Both the position numbers and the translations under genes were made by a program. The notes under the pieces are model-generated. The model saw only the letters and a program-made list of their open reading frames with translations, ran no database searches and was not told where the DNA came from. A stretch of 64,000 nucleotides of DNA from Chlorokybus atmophyticus (lineage: Eukaryota; Streptophyta; Chlorokybophyceae; Chlorokybales; Chlorokybaceae), in contig RHPI01001737.1 of the NCBI GenBank assembly GCA_009103225.1, positions 379,594 to 443,593 on the forward strand, given 5' to 3'. Shown here piece after piece: positions 1-10,485 of this stretch. Every line of letters starts with the position of its first letter. Position 1 is the stretch's first letter.

Positions 1-19
1 CCCCCCCCCCCCCCCCCCC
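1..19. repeat. poly-C tract at window edge
   Basis: The window opens with 19 consecutive C. Similar, much longer C runs lie at 5619-5805 and beside the N gap at 38158, so this is probably the edge of another homopolymer run or an assembly break. Confidence 0.8.
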
Positions 20-53
20 AACTTATATATCGATGTCCTCATTGAGGGGTTAG

Positions 54-1760
54 CTAAGCCCCACTACGAGCACTGAAAATCATACTTGTAGAGAGAATCA
101 GGGCCGAAGCAGTAAAGATGTCTGCCAGCACCCTGTCATCGTTCGCGTGTGGACACAGCACTCCAGTACTCCTGAAGAATCTCTTAGCGATTGGTAAGAT
201 TCCTTTCGGGTTCCCATATACTGTGTTTAACATCATATCCCTTCCATTTCACGAAATAAGACGGCGCGCGTCCGCGCCAACCCTTACAATGACTGAGGAT
301 TGCTTCCACCTCATACTCGAAGGTATTATCGCCATCCACTGCGACGGGGAGAAGGTTGAACCCAACCGTAAAAACGGTATGGTTTCAGTACACTCGCGTG
401 AAACACATTGTGAATGCGTATTGACTTTGGCAAGTCTAAACGATACGCGTGAGTGCGGACTTGATCAACCACTTTGAAGGGGCCTATCCAACGAGGGAAA
501 AACTTGCTGGCACCCACTCTCTGAATAGATATGATTTTTGTGCTCAAAAGCACCCAATTGCCCACATCATAGTCGGCATGTCTACGATGTTTATCAGCTT
601 AAGCTTCTTGTCTGTCCTGCGCTGTGCGCAGTCAACTCTTTGCCAACGCCAATCAATCTTGGCTGCAGCCACCTCGCGCACTGCAAGTACGCGGGTTACT
701 TCACTAGCGGCAACTTGATGTTCGCAGGACTCGATAGATGCTCCGTAATTCAAGAGAAATGGAGTTTTGTGCACACTTTGTTGCCATGCATTGTTAATCG
801 TCAACTCAGCCATAAAAAGGTAAACATCCCAATTAGACTGATTCGGACTTACATAACGCCGGATGGTTTCCTCAATCACTTAATTGACGCATTCTGTCTG
901 ACTAATAGTTTGCGGGTAATAAGCAGTGCTTATATGCTGCTGTATCTTCAGAAAGTTGCATAACGACTTCCAAAACTGAGCCACAAACCGTAGATTACGG
1001 TTAGACCCAATGTTGCAAGGCAAGCCATGCAACTTTAACACCGATGCAACAAAAACCATCGCTAACTCACGGGAGCATATCTCCGTGCGGCAAGGAAACT
1101 ACATGAATCTTTTTTTACTCAAGCGATCCCCAAACACTGCAACCGCAGTATGCCCCAATGCTGACTCTGGAAGCGCGGTGATGAGATCCATAGTTACACA
1201 CTCCCACTTATTATCAGGGATAGGCAATGGTCGCAGTAACCCAGCTGATTTCTGACGTAAAGGTTTGTTATGTTGACATTTGTCACACGTGTCCACACAC
1301 TGCTTCACATCAACAAGCAACGATGGCCATTAATACGAATGTTACGCTGCCTTGGTGGTCTTGCGACTGTGAAAGTGCCCAGCGTACGGTGGATCGTGTA
1401 CATCAGTTATGCATTTCACATGTAAACTAGCATGGTCGGGGTATAACCAAACCAGTGCCCATGTAATACAAGTTGTCACATTTTTCAAGCTTTTGCACGT
1501 TTTTTGCCCAAAAAAAACACGGGTCTGAAGTATACCCTTGCACAACTGCTTGAACAAATTCATCATCCGGAGATAATGTACCGCGTGTTGCAATCAACTG
1601 CGCGCGCACGACCGTCAATAATGACGGGCAACGACTCACCCACGTCGCCGTGGTCACGACCGTACCGCAACCGGTCCACCCGCGGCCTTTTGATCCGGCC
1701 ATCCTTCCCGGGCGACTTGCCAACGCGGCGCAACTGCTCACGCGGCCATAGGTCAAACTG
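54..1760 (-). pseudogene. Ty3/gypsy chromovirus integrase and chromodomain, degenerate
   Basis: Read on the minus strand, this is the 3' end of a gypsy pol gene. Around 1590-1340 lies the zinc-binding N-terminus of integrase (HDPPYAGHFHSRKT-like). Near 1320-1100 is a CDKCQHNK motif followed by LRPLPIPDNKWECVTMDLI, the start of the catalytic core. At 880-545 comes the rest of the core, and at 565-326 the GPY/F-type C-terminal domain (FFPRWIGPFKVV). Codons at about 352-186 encode a chromodomain (YEVEAILSH ... YFVKWKGYD ... WEPERNL), so the element was a chromovirus. The pieces lie in several frames with stops, including a TAA right after ERNLTNR where related elements read on into EILQEYW. It is a dead copy. 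RT and Gag are not seen next to it; a SINE and a solo LTR lie upstream. Confidence 0.85.
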
Positions 1761-1771
1761 GCTTGGCGCGC

Positions 1772-1806
1772 AGGCTGGGTGCAGGTTGCGAACCTGCGCC
1801 CAGCCT
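1772..1806. repeat. inverted repeat (hairpin)
   Basis: Two 16-base arms (AGGCTGGGTGCAGGTT and AACCTGCGCCCAGCCT) flank a 3-base loop with one mismatch. It lies between the integrase remnant and the SINE-like copy. No function can be assigned. Confidence 0.6.
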
Positions 1807-1829
1807 AGGGCAAGCCGCCCCAAATGTTT

Positions 1830-1950
1830 TTTTCCCTTAGATCTGCCTCAGTCCCGTACGGGAATTAAACCTGAGACGTTAAGCTCCAATATTACTGTAA
1901 CAAGTGGGCTCCGACCACTAGGCTATGGTAGCAAAAGACGCTACCATGAG
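1830..1950 (-). mobile_element. tRNA-derived SINE-like element, copy 1
   Basis: On the minus strand a short hairpin (GGTAGCGTCTTTTGCTACC) is followed by TAGCCTAGTGG, a close match to an RNA polymerase III A box. About 47 bases later comes GGTTTAATTCC, a B box whose central CG reads TA. An A-rich tail (GGGAAAAAAA) follows. This layout is that of a tRNA-derived SINE. A second copy sharing the hairpin and A box lies at 52430-52606. The B-box change fits CpG decay. The exact ends are uncertain. Confidence 0.6.
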
Positions 1951-1957
1951 TGAGGCC

Positions 1958-3326
1958 TGTCACAGTTTATCCCACATCGTGATATAGACAACTAACAAGC
2001 ATGTATGCTTGCTGCACAAGGTAGACAACTTGTCTACCATTGAATGGTGTGCAACAGTTAGCCACATATGTCTATATGTAGATGTTGACATTCATGCGTA
2101 GGTGTTTATCAAACAGACATTGATGTGGGCTAGTTAGCCACAAATGTTCAATATGTAGATGTGTCTATATTATAGAAAAAAAAAAGATAAGAAGACAAGT
2201 ATGTTGAGATCTAGTACATGATACATACCGTATACGTGACGAATGTTAATAACATAGCTTTGATCTTGATATCATAAGGACTCATGTCTTGAAAATATCA
2301 GAAGAGTCAAGCACAGATATTGCACACAAAGCATGGATAGTTTAGCAACGAATGTCCACATTGAAGAAAACACCGTGGATATTACACGTGCACTTATTTA
2401 GAGAGTGCCAGAAGAGGCAGATGCGGATATCACAAAAAATAACGCTGGTGTTGTAGACTGTAATACTGATATCACAGAGACTGGTATCTATTAACTGTGG
2501 CCATGAGATTGTGTGGCCAATATGAGATTATAGTACAATTATAGTACAATCTCATTGATTGCTTATACTTGGGGTAAGATATCCTTTAAGGTGATTGGTG
2601 TGAGCCTAGTAAGGGTAAGTGCTAAAGTCACACAAGTTGTCACAAGATGGTTGGCCGCTTTAGATTACACTAGGGTCCGAATGCGGCACCATTGGTGGAG
2701 ATACCCACTACCCTTAAGTGACTAGATAAGGCAATAGGGGTATATAAGTGAGCATGCACAGTAGGCAAGGTATTGGAGACTTGGATCTACCTTGCCTTGG
2801 CGTGCTCGCTCGTGTGGGACTTCACATGGGGTGTTCGGGTGAGAGGCCGTTGAAGGGGGTGCCAAAGCTCTTCAACCTCAAGGTGTGGACGTGTGTCCTT
2901 GTGTAGCACTTCTGTGTGAGTGTATACACGGTGTGAGAGTGCTGGCACGAAGTAGAGTGCATAACCCTTACAGGTAAAGTTAAGTGCTCGAGCCTAGGGT
3001 GGCATTACGGAGAAGGCTATACAATTTCAACAAGGTACTTGGTGTACTTGTTGTGACTGCTATTGTTGTTGTTGTGACACCCTAAGAGTCTTGCACAAGT
3101 TAAGAGTGACTTGTTGTGAGCTAGTGTGAGTCTTACGTCTTATGATGTGCAAAGAGTGCAACACACAAGTGTAAAGACATAAGCATTGCACAAGTTGAGA
3201 GTGACTTGTGTGTAAGCCAGTGTGCGAGTGTTGTGTCATAGCAAGAGTGCTATACACAAATGCATTGCGAGTTACATTGTCGTCACAAGTGTGGTACAAG
3301 CATATCTAGCTTGGGCCGGCGTTACA
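1958..3326 (+). mobile_element. solo LTR, same family as the 13.6-25.0 kb chromovirus
   Basis: This block reads like the reverse complement of the LTRs at 13626-15062 and 23599-24972. Shared segments include the AACAAGCATG...GCTTGCTGC start, the GTATATAAGTGAGCATG promoter-like stretch near 2740, the CTCGCTCGTGTGGGACTTCA stretch, and the end GCTTGGGCCGGCGTTACA (against GCTAGCGTTACA). Its plus orientation is opposite to the full element. No internal region or convincing target duplication is present (AGGCC on the left, CAGCC on the right), so it is an old solo LTR. It separates the chromodomain remnant from the DNMT-gypsy remnant. Confidence 0.8.
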
Positions 3327-3329
3327 CAG

Positions 3330-4690
3330 CCTCTTTGTGATCTAGATAATCAGGTAGAACTTCGGACTTATTTAGTTGCAAGGTGGGTTCATCGGTCCAG
3401 ATGTCGCTCTCATTAGCAAGGGGTATGATAGCTTGAAGCACTGGGGTGCGAGCCTCAGCGCGTATGCCGGCAGCAACGACTAACATGGCGTGTTTGCAAG
3501 GCTGGTCACCGTTGTACCGTGCGCCGGTGGCGTCAACCATGTTAGGGGAGTTGCGACTTGGGCCGCCAGCGTTAGTGTTGACAATGCCAGGCTTGTGGGT
3601 GATGGTAAAGTCGTACTACTGCAAGAGCAGCGCCCAACGAGCATGCTTGCCAGTGAGCTTGCTAGTGAGAAGCCTCTGCAGCGGCTGGTGGCCAGTGACC
3701 AGCTCGAACTGGTAGCCAAAAAGGAATGACCCGAAAGCTAAATAGCAAAAACAAATGCGAGTTGTTCCCCTTCATAGTTGCTGTAGTTGGCTTGAGCCGC
3801 GTTGTTGCTCCGGCTTGCGTAAGCGATGACGAGCTCCTTGCCCTAATCATTGATCTGGCATATCACGGCACCAAGCCCAATCCAGCCCGATCCCAGTCCA
3901 TATGGAGGATGAAGGAGTTGCTGTAGTCAAGGCGCGCCAATGGGGGCAAATTGTAGGTGACTTTTTAATGCCTCGAAGGCCTGCTGCTCGGCTTCTCCCC
4001 AATGCCAAATGATGGCTTTCTTCAGCTCGTTGAGAGGTTTAGCCAACCCGTATAAGTTAAGAACGAAACGACGGTAGTAGTTGTCAAGACCGCGGAAAGC
4101 ACGATTCCGGGATATGTCTGTGGGGGGTGGCACCTTCAGCAACGCATCCACCTTTGCCTACTGTACCATCACTCCGTTAGGGACAATAAGGTGACTAAAG
4201 TATGGAATCTTGTGGGCGAAAAAGGTACAATTCTCATGATTTGCTGTAAGCCCGTGCTCCTGTAGTCGTTGCAGCACCTCCTTGATGTGCTGCAGGTGAG
4301 CCTCGGCGGCGTAATTACACATGAAAGATGTCATTTATGTAACACCAGAAGTTGTCCAACGCGTGCAAGGGTTTTATCCATCACACATTGTAAGAAGTTG
4401 GGTGCGTTCTCAGTTAAAAAGACATGACCTTCTATAAGTACGATGTTCAGTTGCCCCAGAAGGATGTCTTGCACTTGTCCTTGGTCTTGATGCCAATCTG
4501 ATGAAACCGAAAGCGCATGTCCAACATCGAGAAGTACTTATAATGCCGTTGAAGATCTCGTCGGGGGTGTACATGCGGTAGCAATTCAGCACAGTGTGGT
4601 TGGTTAAGGTTTTTGTAGTTTAAACACATACGCCGCTTGGTCTATTGTCCTTGCTCATTCTCTTTTGTGGGCATGACGGTGGCAGCTACA
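3330..4690 (-). pseudogene. DNMT-gypsy copy A: reverse transcriptase and RNase H, degenerate
   Basis: From 4690 down the minus strand encodes RT pieces (RRMCLNYKNLN, then FSMLDMRFRFHQIGIKTKDK and TSFWGN near 4450-4620), and the RT-RNase H connection (RGLDNYYRRFVLNLYGLAKP, 4151-3927). RNase H follows at about 3720-3330 (FELVTGHQPLQRLL ... LTGKHARWALLLQ). Frames shift several times. A TAG at 4158-4160 (VQ*AKVDAL) sits where copy B at 59748-59750 keeps CAG (VQQAKVEAL). Another TAG follows WALLLQ where copy B has Glu. The order DNMT, RT, RNase H and the sequence match copy B, so both belong to one lineage. Integrase and the PHD end are missing; the solo LTR abuts instead. Confidence 0.85.
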
Positions 4691-5409
4691 TACTGGGTGC
4701 TAGGTGCTGCGTAATCGGTATTCACGCGAGCCGTGGGCGGTTGCATCGATGACAACATGTGCGCCAAGCATTGTGCTGATTTGTTCGTAGCCAGCGCGTA
4801 CGTTGCTACATCGGTCATCTTGAGCAAATGCATTCCCAAGAATGTATGCAGGTGGCCTGTCAGGTTGCTGAAGCGTGCAAATGACGCGAACCAATTCTCT
4901 GAACAGCTTGGAGCGAGGGTCATGCAGGCCGAGTTCCTTACGTGCTTGTGAATGACCTTGGCATTCCCATCGTGCAAAGACGATGTCAACACCCTCTAAT
5001 GAGCGCAGGTGTTCTCCCGTGATGAGAGTCAAATGTCCTGACGCAAGGCGCGAAGGTTGCCTAAAGCTGTGGACGGTTCCGGCAGTGAGAACTTCTTGCG
5101 CATCTGAAGCAGGTGGTGAGACACCGCTGCTTGGTGCTTGCTGGCTTGGGTCACAATATAAGGTATGCCCGCGTTTAACATGGCTGTCACGCCACTGCCA
5201 ATTCCTTCGAACAATTACCAAATGGTGATGCCATGGCGGCGGCGTTGTGGTGTTACACGCGTTGTGGACACGTCCACTTGATGCAGAGGATCGCTGGGCA
5301 CTGGTGGAAAGGTTACCTGTGTAGATGCCACGTGCGCTGCTATTGCCTGAGCGAGTCGGTGGCGAAGCGCAAGGTCTTGCTTAGCTACTTCACGACGAAA
5401 CTCAATCAT
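4690..5409 (-). pseudogene. retrotransposon-encoded C5 cytosine DNA methyltransferase, copy A (truncated)
   Basis: A helical segment (5409-5215) leads into motif I, LFEGIGSGVTAML (about 5218-5180), the AdoMet-binding loop. After a frameshift near 5030 comes a motif IV region, VDIVFARWECQGHSQA, whose catalytic Cys codon is near 4961-4963. Then follow GLHDPRSKLFRELVRV, PPAYILGNAF (motif VI, where the family has ENV, so the catalytic Glu is Gly here) and GSREYRLRS, the motif VIII-like SRxxRxR block. The spacing and the S-x-x-H/Y-R-x-R end resemble the DNMT3 family more than DNMT1. The C-terminal part (motifs IX and X) is deleted and the sequence runs straight into RT. The methyltransferase sits just before RT in the pol frame, as in copy B. 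It cannot be active. Confidence 0.82.
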
Positions 5410-5618
5410 TGAAGTGAATGTTTTACCACGTACTCCGGGACGTGGGTTGTTTTATGATGCCGGCGAGGCGGTCGCAACTCCTGCCTGCATAGATTGCGCC
5501 AGTTTTCCAAGGGCAAGCGCACTGATGTCATCTCGACACATGTATGGACAAATAGGCAGCAAGGCCCCTCTTAGAAGGTCTTATGCAAACAAGACAGCTC
5601 CCTCCCCCTTTCAACGCG

Positions 5619-5805
<187 letters not shown>

Positions 5806-5839
5806 TCTCTCAGCTAAGCTCCAGCAAACACTCACGAAT

Positions 5840-6330
5840 GGTGGGTGCGTAGCGCCTACGGTGCTGCGTGATCCTCCTCAAGAGCGTGAAGGTTATAACG
5901 GATGGCGGCTTTGACGCGCCGGATAGGGACGGTTGCAAGAGGGTAGCGGGCAGAAGTGTGAAGTTGTAGAGGAGTTGCTGCAGGGGTGCCATTCCCTTAA
6001 TGTCAGCGCGGTTGGAAGAGTGCGTGCTCTGACCAGGTGTTAACGGCTGCGCCAATGGAAAAAAAGGCCTCCATGCCAATTAATATCTCCAACTTCTCTC
6101 AGTTTGAGGCGAGGCAGAACACACTTAAAATGGTGGTTTCTTCTCGCTCGTAGCCGGTGAAGCCCAGCTGTATGCGCTATGAGCAAATCTCCCTTCTGAT
6201 CTTCCGAAGACCACTTTGTGCAGTGCGGATTTCGAAAAGAATTCCATCTAAATGGCGGGAGTCAATGCGGAGGCGTTCAGCTGTGCGCCTTCCCAAGATG
6301 ACGTGATGTGCACCAGTGTAAAAATGAACC
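5840..6330 (-). pseudogene. retroviral-type aspartic protease, DNMT-gypsy copy A, inactive
   Basis: On the minus strand FYTGAHHVILGRRTAERLRI (about 6330-6270) aligns with the retropepsin active site (family D-T/S-G-A), but the catalytic Asp is Tyr. About 75 codons later EKLEILIGMEAFFPLA matches the second conserved protease motif (I-L-G-M). The intervening frame carries a TAG and a TGA. Upstream on the same strand lies Gag-like sequence, downstream the poly-C tract and the DNMT, so the order Gag, PR, DNMT, RT is kept. Confidence 0.65.
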
Positions 6331-6399
6331 TGGCGCGGCGACCATGGGTGGTGTGCGAGTTACATAATTCCGGAGGTTGTTGACCATGCCGACGTTGGG

Positions 6400-8820
6400 G
6401 CGGAAGCCAAGCTAGTCCAACGTTCGGGGAGGGCCGTGGAGGTTGAGATAGGCTGGTGCCGGGATTGCAAAACCCCTGCTAAGGGCAAGGGCGTGCAGGG
6501 CCTCGGTGATCCCGACCGCTGCCTTTAACCCGTCCTTTTCGTGGAGCGAAACCGGGTCGTCCTCATTCTTTCGCTTAAGGCCTCCTCTCCCTCGTTGTTA
6601 AAATCTCCTTCTGATTGTTCCTCATCCTCTACTGCATCCAAGAATGGGGGCAGAGAGATGTCAGATCCGCTAGCAGTGTTGGACGTGGCCGAATGGGTTG
6701 GTGGAGACTGTGGGTCTGAGGGTGGTGAAGGTGGTGGGCCGTTGTGGCTACGTAGGAAGAGGCCGCGTGCAGGGTTAAGCGCAAGGCTTCAGCGGTGATG
6801 GCCTGTTCCCAATGGTGGCCTTGTCGGTCCACATAGGAAGCTATTGGGAGGATGGGTAGTAGGCTGACGTACGTTGCCACGAACTCACGCTTGGCTTCCG
6901 TAACGGGGGCTGAGTGGCTCTGTAGGACTGCTTTAGAGGCTTCAGTGCTTCCCTTAGGTAACGCACTACTTGCTGGCGTATCTCGTGGGTCTCGGGGTCG
7001 TCTGCCTGCTGGCGGGCGGCACATTGGAGGACCTCATCGTCTTCGTCATCCTCCTAGCGCATGAGGTCAAAATCATTCTTGATGCTAATGGTGGTGGAGG
7101 TACGGCTACTGTTAGGCATCCAAGATGGGGATTGCATCCAGTGGTCTACCACACGACTAAGCAACCGAGGAAGCCTATTGAGGAAGTTCTATAAGCATGC
7201 GGCTGGGCTGACAAAGAACTCCGGGTTGAGAGTGTTGTCCACGAGCCACGACTGCTTGATAAGCCAGATGATCAGCTTGAGGAGCTCCCTCGGGTATACC
7301 GCACTCAAGAGCCACGAGGTCCTTCCATAGGCCTTCATGACCGGTGATTTGCTGATGCAGCTTGAGCATACCCTCCATGCAAACATTAACCCAGGAACCC
7401 ATTTGTCGCGAGAGGTGGTGTTGGGTCCAGCAACACCGCTCGCGGCAGGGTGCTTCGTTACAGTCGAGGCCGTGGGTCATAAGAAAATTCCTTAATTCAA
7501 CGCGTCTTGTGCTGAGCCATCGTGCCCACATCCCCCCTTCAGCGCGGAGGGTGTTATGCAGCATGAGCATTTACATTATTTCAGGCATGGTGCGCTCAAC
7601 GTATGTGCCCAACAGCAGTTGTCGCGTGCGCAGGAGGTACAACTCGCGGTGTATATGCTCCTCTTGTTGAGCCATCCATGTCCGGATGTCGCTTGCGGTT
7701 TGAGGAGGAGACAGAAGGGAAGACACTGCCAAGTGTTGAAAGTGTGTAGCAAATGCCTCTTAGACTGATAACCAGGGCCTAGTGCACATCTTCCTCTTGA
7801 AGAGGTGCAGGTTATCAATACCTGTCTCGTTGTATGTTAAGGAAACGCATGCTTTCTTGGCGTGCGCGCACGATCTCGATCAAGGCACAGGCCATGTTCT
7901 TTGGTCGGCAATCGTTTGTACGGGCGAGAGAGTGTAGACGCGGTATCTGTGTCCATGGCCTTTAGCCATGGCGTTTCTCCGTTGCAACTTTCCATTGTAG
8001 ACGCGGTGTCTGTGTCTATGGCCTTTAGCCATGGTGTTTCTCCGTTGCAACGTTCCATTGATGTCAAAGGTGCAGCGGTAGAGCTGGTTTCTCGCTCGCA
8101 ATTGACTCAAGCGAGCCAGCTGCAGCGCAGTGCGCAGCCAACTGCATGCACGCATGTACTGCATGGGCCCTTAAGGCGTGGTGCGAATGTAATTGCGTGC
8201 TGTTTGTAATGCCGCGATGTGCTGAGTATAAAGCTGAAGTTCTTGCAGAGTGGCGGAGGCATCATCGTATAGTTAGCGAAACGCAAGAGCGCCTGGCGGT
8301 GTGGGCACTGCAGGAACGGCAACTTGTGCTGGAGAAAATGGGAGCATTCGAAATTCGATATACTCAAATTAGAGAGAGCACACTAGCCTCATCTTGAAAT
8401 TCATCTGGGTTGTAGGGATCGAGATCAGGGAGGGCGAAGTTGTATACCATTCGCGACGGGGGCAGAGGTTTGGGACATATTGCAGGGTCGTGGCTAACAT
8501 CCACCAAACGGCGAGGGTCCCCAATGCGTGGGGCGGTTCGTAGACTACTGTCCGATTGATTGCGTAAGCTGTCGAAGACTTGATATATGACATGAGCATG
8601 ACGATTCAGGGGTGTATGGAACCACGCTTGCTGCCAAGCCGTAAGGACGAGGCCTTGGTCAGGAACCAGGTGCATTCGCTGGGACAATGCGCGCACCCTT
8701 GATGTGGTGTCGTTTTTTAAACTGCGCTGCTCCAATGAGGGCAGGCAGAATTTAAACCTAAACAACAGCATGGGGTCTTCTTGGACAGTAGCGGGCACTT
8801 GTGGAGCCATGCTGTCAAGG
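6400..8820 (-). pseudogene. degenerate polyprotein region before the protease (Gag-like, unassigned)
   Basis: The minus strand keeps protein-like stretches: a 148-codon ORF starting at 8810 (ends 8364), a 131-codon ORF at 7570-7175, another at 7024-6629, and one around 6540-6330 that leads into the protease. They lie in different frames and are broken by stops. Position ahead of the protease suggests the N-terminal part of a Gag-Pol polyprotein, but I recognise no domain. An in-frame 63-bp duplication lies at 7933-8058. Confidence 0.45.
7933..8058. repeat. 63-bp tandem duplication
   Basis: Two adjacent 63-base units beginning TGTAGACGCGGT, with a few differences. The unit is a multiple of three, so it duplicates 21 codons without shifting frame in the minus-strand remnant that contains it. 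Confidence 0.85.
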
Positions 8821-8899
8821 GCTTTTCCCTTATTTAAGGTTTTTACCTTTACATCATTTTATATAACCTTCATTGGTCAATTAAATGCCAAGCTCCATC

Positions 8900-10400
8900 G
8901 GTTCCTCGCTCTATGCTGGATTACGACCCTTATATGAGGCTTATTTAAGTTATGAGTCCCAACGGGTGATATCCACGATTCTACCCTAATTAGTTGATAT
9001 CAACCAAACTGGTCAAAGCTATGGCTGTTAGTGAGTGGGGGAACAGGGGTTCTTGACACGACAGTCACGGCGGCGGCATGGGTAGGGTCGTTGGCGTGGG
9101 TGTTGGGGTAGAGGATTTAAGGGGGAGTTGGCATTTCTCCCTTTACACATGCGTTCCACGCTCTCAATAGAGGGCCACACCACGGGCCAGGGAGTGGTGT
9201 CACTATGTTGTTGCAATTGCCTTCTAGATTCTTGGCGCCTAGCGTCTACATCCGGTGGAGGGTGCCCCGCTCTCGCCCTACGTTCATCGGCCTCGCGCGC
9301 ATCTCTAAGGTTTCAACTCTGCTAGCCGAAGCGAGCCAGCGCTGGTGCATGATGGTTTCATCAGATGAGAGCGGGAGACGCTCAAAGGTAGGTGGTCGCA
9401 AGGGTTAAAAGTGAGGAGAGTTGTGGCAAGCGACAATAATTTGATTAGCCATTTCCAACTAAAGGTGGCGCAGTATGTCAGGACAACCATCCTCGTCCTC
9501 TGCTCGCTCGGAGTGATCTATCAAAAAGGCATGGGTGATGAGGGTGATGGCTCAATAGCAAGCATTGGCCACCATGAACGGTGACCGGTTAATCATGGCT
9601 TGGGTTAGGTCGTCCTCTCAATCTTCGTGCACGTTAGTCTGTTTCGTATTTGTAAGACTGGTTTATGACCTGCAACACGAATCCCCAGACTTGCCTAGTG
9701 ATGAGCCCTCACAGGGGGTGCTCATTAAAGGGCCCGACGGGGGTAGGGCGGTAAGCTTGGGCCAGTCGCTCCGCAAATTCGATTACACAATCTGTGAGGG
9801 ATTTCCCCATCCCGCGGCAACTTGCAAAACGAGGAGTGTGGGGAAGTGTGAACCCAATTCAGCTATGCTGTTTGCACCTCCCCCCATCGTTAAAGGTGTC
9901 CTTCCGTGCAGGCCTCCAGGTTGGTGACGATTGGAGGCGGCGGGATCTGGTCTGTTCCAGGTGCATGAACAGCCCGACCCGCTCTTTTGCTAGGGCCAAG
10001 GTGGTGAGCTCAGGGTAGGTGATCAGAGAAGGGGCATCAACTGGTTTTGGAGTGGTGGTGGTAGACCGCCAAAAGCAATAGGTCGGTGAAGTGATTACAG
10101 CAGCTGCAATTGGCTGTACCCTTGCCGGTTTTGCAGTGACGGTGTTAATGCTTGGCCGAATAGGGGTGGTACTGGCAGGAGCTGCAAGGGCTTCAGATGA
10201 TGACTCAAGTTGCTCAGCAGCCGTGCTAGTACCGGCCGCAGCGGCGACAGGTTGTGAGCCACTCCAAAGTCTCCGTGGGGGTGGCGAAGGTGACCGACCC
10301 AATGGGAGATGTGGTAGCACACGATGAGCTGCCCTAACAAACCGCGTGTAGGGCCGGGAGATGATGAGCGAGCGGGTTAGCACTGGTCGAGTAACTGAGC
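8900..10400 (-). pseudogene. degenerate gypsy Gag-like segment, unassigned
   Basis: Minus-strand pieces look like a capsid region: near 9840-9690 LTDCVIEFAERLAQAYRPTP followed by VGPFNEHPL, near 9590-9410 AITLITHAFLIDHSERAEDE and LEMANQIIVACHNSPHF, and near 9370-9260 LPLSSDETIMHQRW. A TAG at 9459-9461 falls between HL and LEMAN. A related but diverged copy of the 8930-9230 part lies at 52700-53250, so this belongs to a repeated family. It may be a second Gag from a nested element, since a separate Gag with zinc knuckles follows at 10.5-11.9 kb. Confidence 0.45.
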
Positions 10401-10485
10401 AAGTTGACAGCTGACTCCAAGCACATCTCTGCGGCCACGAAGATCTTCTATATTTCCCAAGAGGCCGTCCCGTTCGCTGTGCAGG

